The notes under the pieces are model-generated. The model was not told the origin of the DNA and searched no databases. It worked only from the letters and a program-made list of their open reading frames with translations. Of a DNA stretch of 64,000 nt, positions 61,586-64,000 are shown in pieces. The DNA comes from an uncultured Chitinophagaceae bacterium (GTDB lineage: Bacteria > Bacteroidota > Bacteroidia > Chitinophagales > Chitinophagaceae): NCBI GenBank assembly GCA_937873715.1, contig CALMYJ010000003.1, positions 186,001 to 250,000 on the forward strand, written 5' to 3'. Position numbers and translations under genes: made by a program. Within the stretch, counting starts at the first letter, position 1; each line of letters begins with the position of its first letter.

Positions 61586-63441
61586 GTGATACACTTCTTT
61601 TAAGGTTTGACCCAAACACTATAGAACATTTAGGTATTTCTTTATACTCAAAATTGCCAAGTGTTTTATCAGAATTAATTTCTAATTCTTGGGATGCTGA
61701 TTCTGAGAAAGCAATAATAAATTTCACAGACAAGAAAGAAATAAAAGAAATCGAATACATAGACTTTGGGGAAGGCATGACATTCTCTGAATTAAATGAA
61801 AAGTACCTGGTGATTGGAAGAAATAGAAGGGCAGAAGAGAATAAGCAGACTAGCAAAAAAGGAAGAAAAGTAATTGGCAAAAAAGGTCTTGGAAAACTAT
61901 CAGTTTTTGGGATTTGTGATATAATTGAAGTCATTTCGATTAAAGATGGTTTTAAAAACCATTTCAAGATGAACTTAGAAGATATTAAAAATAGCAAAGG
62001 AAATTATTCTCCTGAATTGCTTCTTCCCAAAGATACTATTGCTAACTCAGAAGAAAAGGGAACGAGAATTATACTAAAACAAATACGAAGAAAGTCTGGA
62101 TTTGACTTAAATAGTATTGCTGTCAATCTTTCGAAGAAGTTTTTGATTTTCGACAAAATGAGCGTAGAACTTTCACTAAACGGAAACACCCCAATAGCTG
62201 TAATTAATGAATTAAAATTTAATGGATTAAATGTTCAGTTTAAATGGGACTTCCCTGATGAAAAATACGGAAAGAATTATGAGTTCTGGAACCTAGTCTT
62301 CGGCTCAATATTTACAACCGAAACACCGATAAAAGACACTGAAATGAGTGGCATTTATTTAACATCAAGAGGAAAAATTGTAAATAACGCTAGTTTTTAT
62401 GGCTTAAGAGATAATGACAATTTTCACACATATGTGACGGGGTATTTAGAGATAGACTTCATAGATGAATTTAAAGAAGATGTAATTTCAACTGATCGAC
62501 ATTCTCTAATCTGGGAAAATGATAAAACTAAGGAATTACAAAATTACTTGCAATTAGTAATCAAAAAAATTGGATCGGAATGGAGAGTAAACCGAGGCAA
62601 GTCAAAAAAAGAGATTGTAAAAAAAGAGAAGGGAATAGATGTTGATGAATGGCAGAAAAAGCTACCTACTTATGAAAGAGATTTAAGCGATAAAATAATT
62701 CTACCAATACTTGAAAACCCAAATATCGACATCGAAGAGTCAGGTGATATTATTGGAAATGTTATTGATAAATTCGACAACAAAATTTTTAAAGATTATG
62801 CTTCAAAGATTGCTGACATTTCAAAGCCAGAGCAAATTCCGTCTCTTTTGAGATTAATGGAAGAGTGGAAAACAATAGAGGCTAAACAGTACAGCGACTT
62901 GGCTTTATCAAGAATATCGGTAATCGAAAAATTTGAAGAATACATTAACACCGATACAAAAGAAGTACCCACCCTCCATAATTTTTTAAAAAAATTTTCT
63001 TGGCTGTTAGACCCAAGAATATTAGAGTTTAAAGATGAGGTCAAATATTCAGATTTATTAAAAACCCATTTTCCTGAGAGTACATTGGAGGAAAAAAACC
63101 GAAGAATTGACTTTCTATGTAGTAACGCATTAGGTGAAATACTATACGTAATTGAAATTAAGCGTAGTCTTTATAATATCGATGAAAAATCTATTGAGCA
63201 AGCATATCATTATGGAGCCTTTTTAAAGGAGAAATATGCATCAGAGTCTGGGTTTTCAAAAGTTGTATGCTATGTAGTTGGAGGTAGCAAGAGCGGTGAT
63301 TATATGTTTAAGCGTAAGGAAAGCACCTACTCTGAAACAGGAGAGGTTTTTGTTAAAACTTACATTGAATTATTAGAGCAATCAAAGGAATATCACAAAG
63401 AATTTTTAGAGATAAAAAAAATGAATTCAAGCAACTCATGA
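61582..63441 (+). CDS. MORC-like GHKL ATPase with C-terminal PD-(D/E)XK (DUF4263/Shedu-like) nuclease domain
   Basis: This 619-residue protein begins with a GHKL ATPase domain: Glu31, Asn35 and Asp38 in ELISNSWD (N box), DFGEGM at 61-66 (G1), and GKKGLGKLS at 99-107 (G2), with IGRNRRAE at 78-85 between. An S5-like middle domain follows (about 160-330), then a charged helical linker. The last about 155 residues read as a nuclease: FLKKFSWLLDPR (468-479) as in DUF4263/Shedu, Asp510 in RRIDFLC, and Glu525-x-Lys527 in VIEIKR. It is likely the ATP-dependent restriction component, as in HgiDII/BbrUII-type enzymes. The gene is A+T-richer than its neighbours. Confidence 0.8.
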   Translation: MSDTLLLRFDPNTIEHLGISLYSKLPSVLSELISNSWDADSEKAIINFTDKKEIKEIEYIDFGEGMTFSELNEKYLVIGRNRRAEENKQTSKKGRKVIGKKGLGKLSVFGICDIIEVISIKDGFKNHFKMNLEDIKNSKGNYSPELLLPKDTIANSEEKGTRIILKQIRRKSGFDLNSIAVNLSKKFLIFDKMSVELSLNGNTPIAVINELKFNGLNVQFKWDFPDEKYGKNYEFWNLVFGSIFTTETPIKDTEMSGIYLTSRGKIVNNASFYGLRDNDNFHTYVTGYLEIDFIDEFKEDVISTDRHSLIWENDKTKELQNYLQLVIKKIGSEWRVNRGKSKKEIVKKEKGIDVDEWQKKLPTYERDLSDKIILPILENPNIDIEESGDIIGNVIDKFDNKIFKDYASKIADISKPEQIPSLLRLMEEWKTIEAKQYSDLALSRISVIEKFEEYINTDTKEVPTLHNFLKKFSWLLDPRILEFKDEVKYSDLLKTHFPESTLEEKNRRIDFLCSNALGEILYVIEIKRSLYNIDEKSIEQAYHYGAFLKEKYASESGFSKVVCYVVGGSKSGDYMFKRKESTYSETGEVFVKTYIELLEQSKEYHKEFLEIKKMNSSNS

Positions 63442-64000
63442 TTGAATGGCGCTTCAAACCCAACTCTCGTGATGATATGGATGTGGACCCCATCCAGGGA
63501 GAATTCTTTACCACCAGGGATATAGATAACATTTCAACTGCTGTGGTAAGAGAAGGTATTCAGAATGCACTGGATGAAAGAAACCGGGGTGAACAAACAG
63601 AAACAGTAAGGGTAAGAATATTTCTTTCCGGCAATCAGTATGCATTGCAGCCGCAGTCTTATCTTCCTTTGCTACAAACACTGCAGCCGCATTTAAAAGC
63701 TACAGGTTCCGGTCTGCAATCATTACCGGATTTTACTGCTCCAATGAAATTCCTGGTGTTTGAGGATTTCAATACCAAAGGACTTGAAGGAAACCCTAAG
63801 GAATCCTATGTAGAAAATATTAAAGACGGACAGCCACACAACTTTTATTATTTCTGGCGAAATGTTGGCCGTTCCGGTAAAGCAGATGATCAATTGGGAA
63901 GGTGGGGATTAGGCAAAACAGTCTTTCCTGCTTCTTCACGAATTTATACTTTTTGGGGAATCACAGTCAGGAAAAGCGACCAGCGTAAAATGCTGATGGG
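63438..64000 (+). CDS. Second GHKL-type ATPase, 3' end outside window
   Basis: This frame runs open from the ATG at 63438 to the window end (187 whole codons). Its ATG overlaps the previous gene's TGA. The N box is EGIQNALDE with Glu39, Asn43 and Asp46. A degenerate G1 is FEDFNTKGL (108-116), and G2 is GRWGLGKTVFP (154-164). An insert of about 45 residues separates the N box and G1. It belongs to the GHKL fold but is distinct from the preceding ATPase. Paired ATPases in R-M operons may form one complex. The C-terminal domains are not visible, so its role remains open. Confidence 0.8.
   Translation, partial: MIEWRFKPNSRDDMDVDPIQGEFFTTRDIDNISTAVVREGIQNALDERNRGEQTETVRVRIFLSGNQYALQPQSYLPLLQTLQPHLKATGSGLQSLPDFTAPMKFLVFEDFNTKGLEGNPKESYVENIKDGQPHNFYYFWRNVGRSGKADDQLGRWGLGKTVFPASSRIYTFWGITVRKSDQRKMLM

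Overview
The window reads as chromosome from a member of the Bacteroidota, probably a Chitinophagaceae-like soil or freshwater bacterium. This rests on type IX secretion (T9SS) C-terminal sorting domains of types A and B, a PorP/SprF-like outer-membrane protein beside a giant PKD-repeat surface protein, TAnnTTTG-type promoter elements, general lack of Shine-Dalgarno sequences, a split pntA and an SLBB/Wzz/Wzx/Wzy polysaccharide cluster. The species assignment is inference. I found no rRNA, tRNA, CRISPR array or insertion sequence.

Layout. 1-1.7 kb: the end of a proton-translocating NAD(P) transhydrogenase operon. 1.8-8.9 kb, mostly minus strand: acyl-CoA ligase, a TPR protein, DUF1015 plus serC, a zinc phospholipase C-like secreted protein and a DUF502 membrane protein. 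9.0-16.1 kb: a TetR-headed tripartite RND efflux operon with a clear palindromic operator candidate, closed by a perfect palindromic hairpin. 16.3-18.9 kb: two small T9SS cargo proteins and an AIM24-family protein. 18.9-30.3 kb: an exopolysaccharide/capsule locus on the minus strand (Wza-like, Wzz, Wzx, Wzy, two glycosyltransferases, an unknown secreted protein). A parallel beta-helix, pectate-lyase-like gene is inserted in the opposite orientation.

30.5-43.6 kb is metabolic and envelope housekeeping: aldose epimerase, a LutB-type Fe-S protein with a Kbl-type PLP enzyme, a PadR/PspC envelope-stress-like pair with an unusual leader, PaaZ with a crotonase, a DAO-type flavoprotein, an M23 peptidase and a Bcp peroxiredoxin. 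43.7-47.9 kb is a TonB receptor/PepSY/LTxxQ-lipoprotein cluster, probably for iron or metal uptake. 48-51.7 kb holds a penicillin-acylase-family hydrolase coupled to an N-acyl-D-amino-acid deacylase. 52-59.7 kb holds the PorP-like protein and a 2181-residue PKD/T9SS type B adhesin.

59.8-64 kb is the most interesting part. It is a defence operon with a Vsr mismatch endonuclease, a C5 cytosine methyltransferase, a MORC-like GHKL ATPase carrying a C-terminal PD-(D/E)XK (Shedu/DUF4263-like) nuclease domain, and a second, different GHKL-type ATPase that runs off the window end. The last three genes are joined by ATGA stop/start overlaps. I read it as an ATP-dependent restriction-modification system of the MORC/HgiDII type, incomplete at the right edge.
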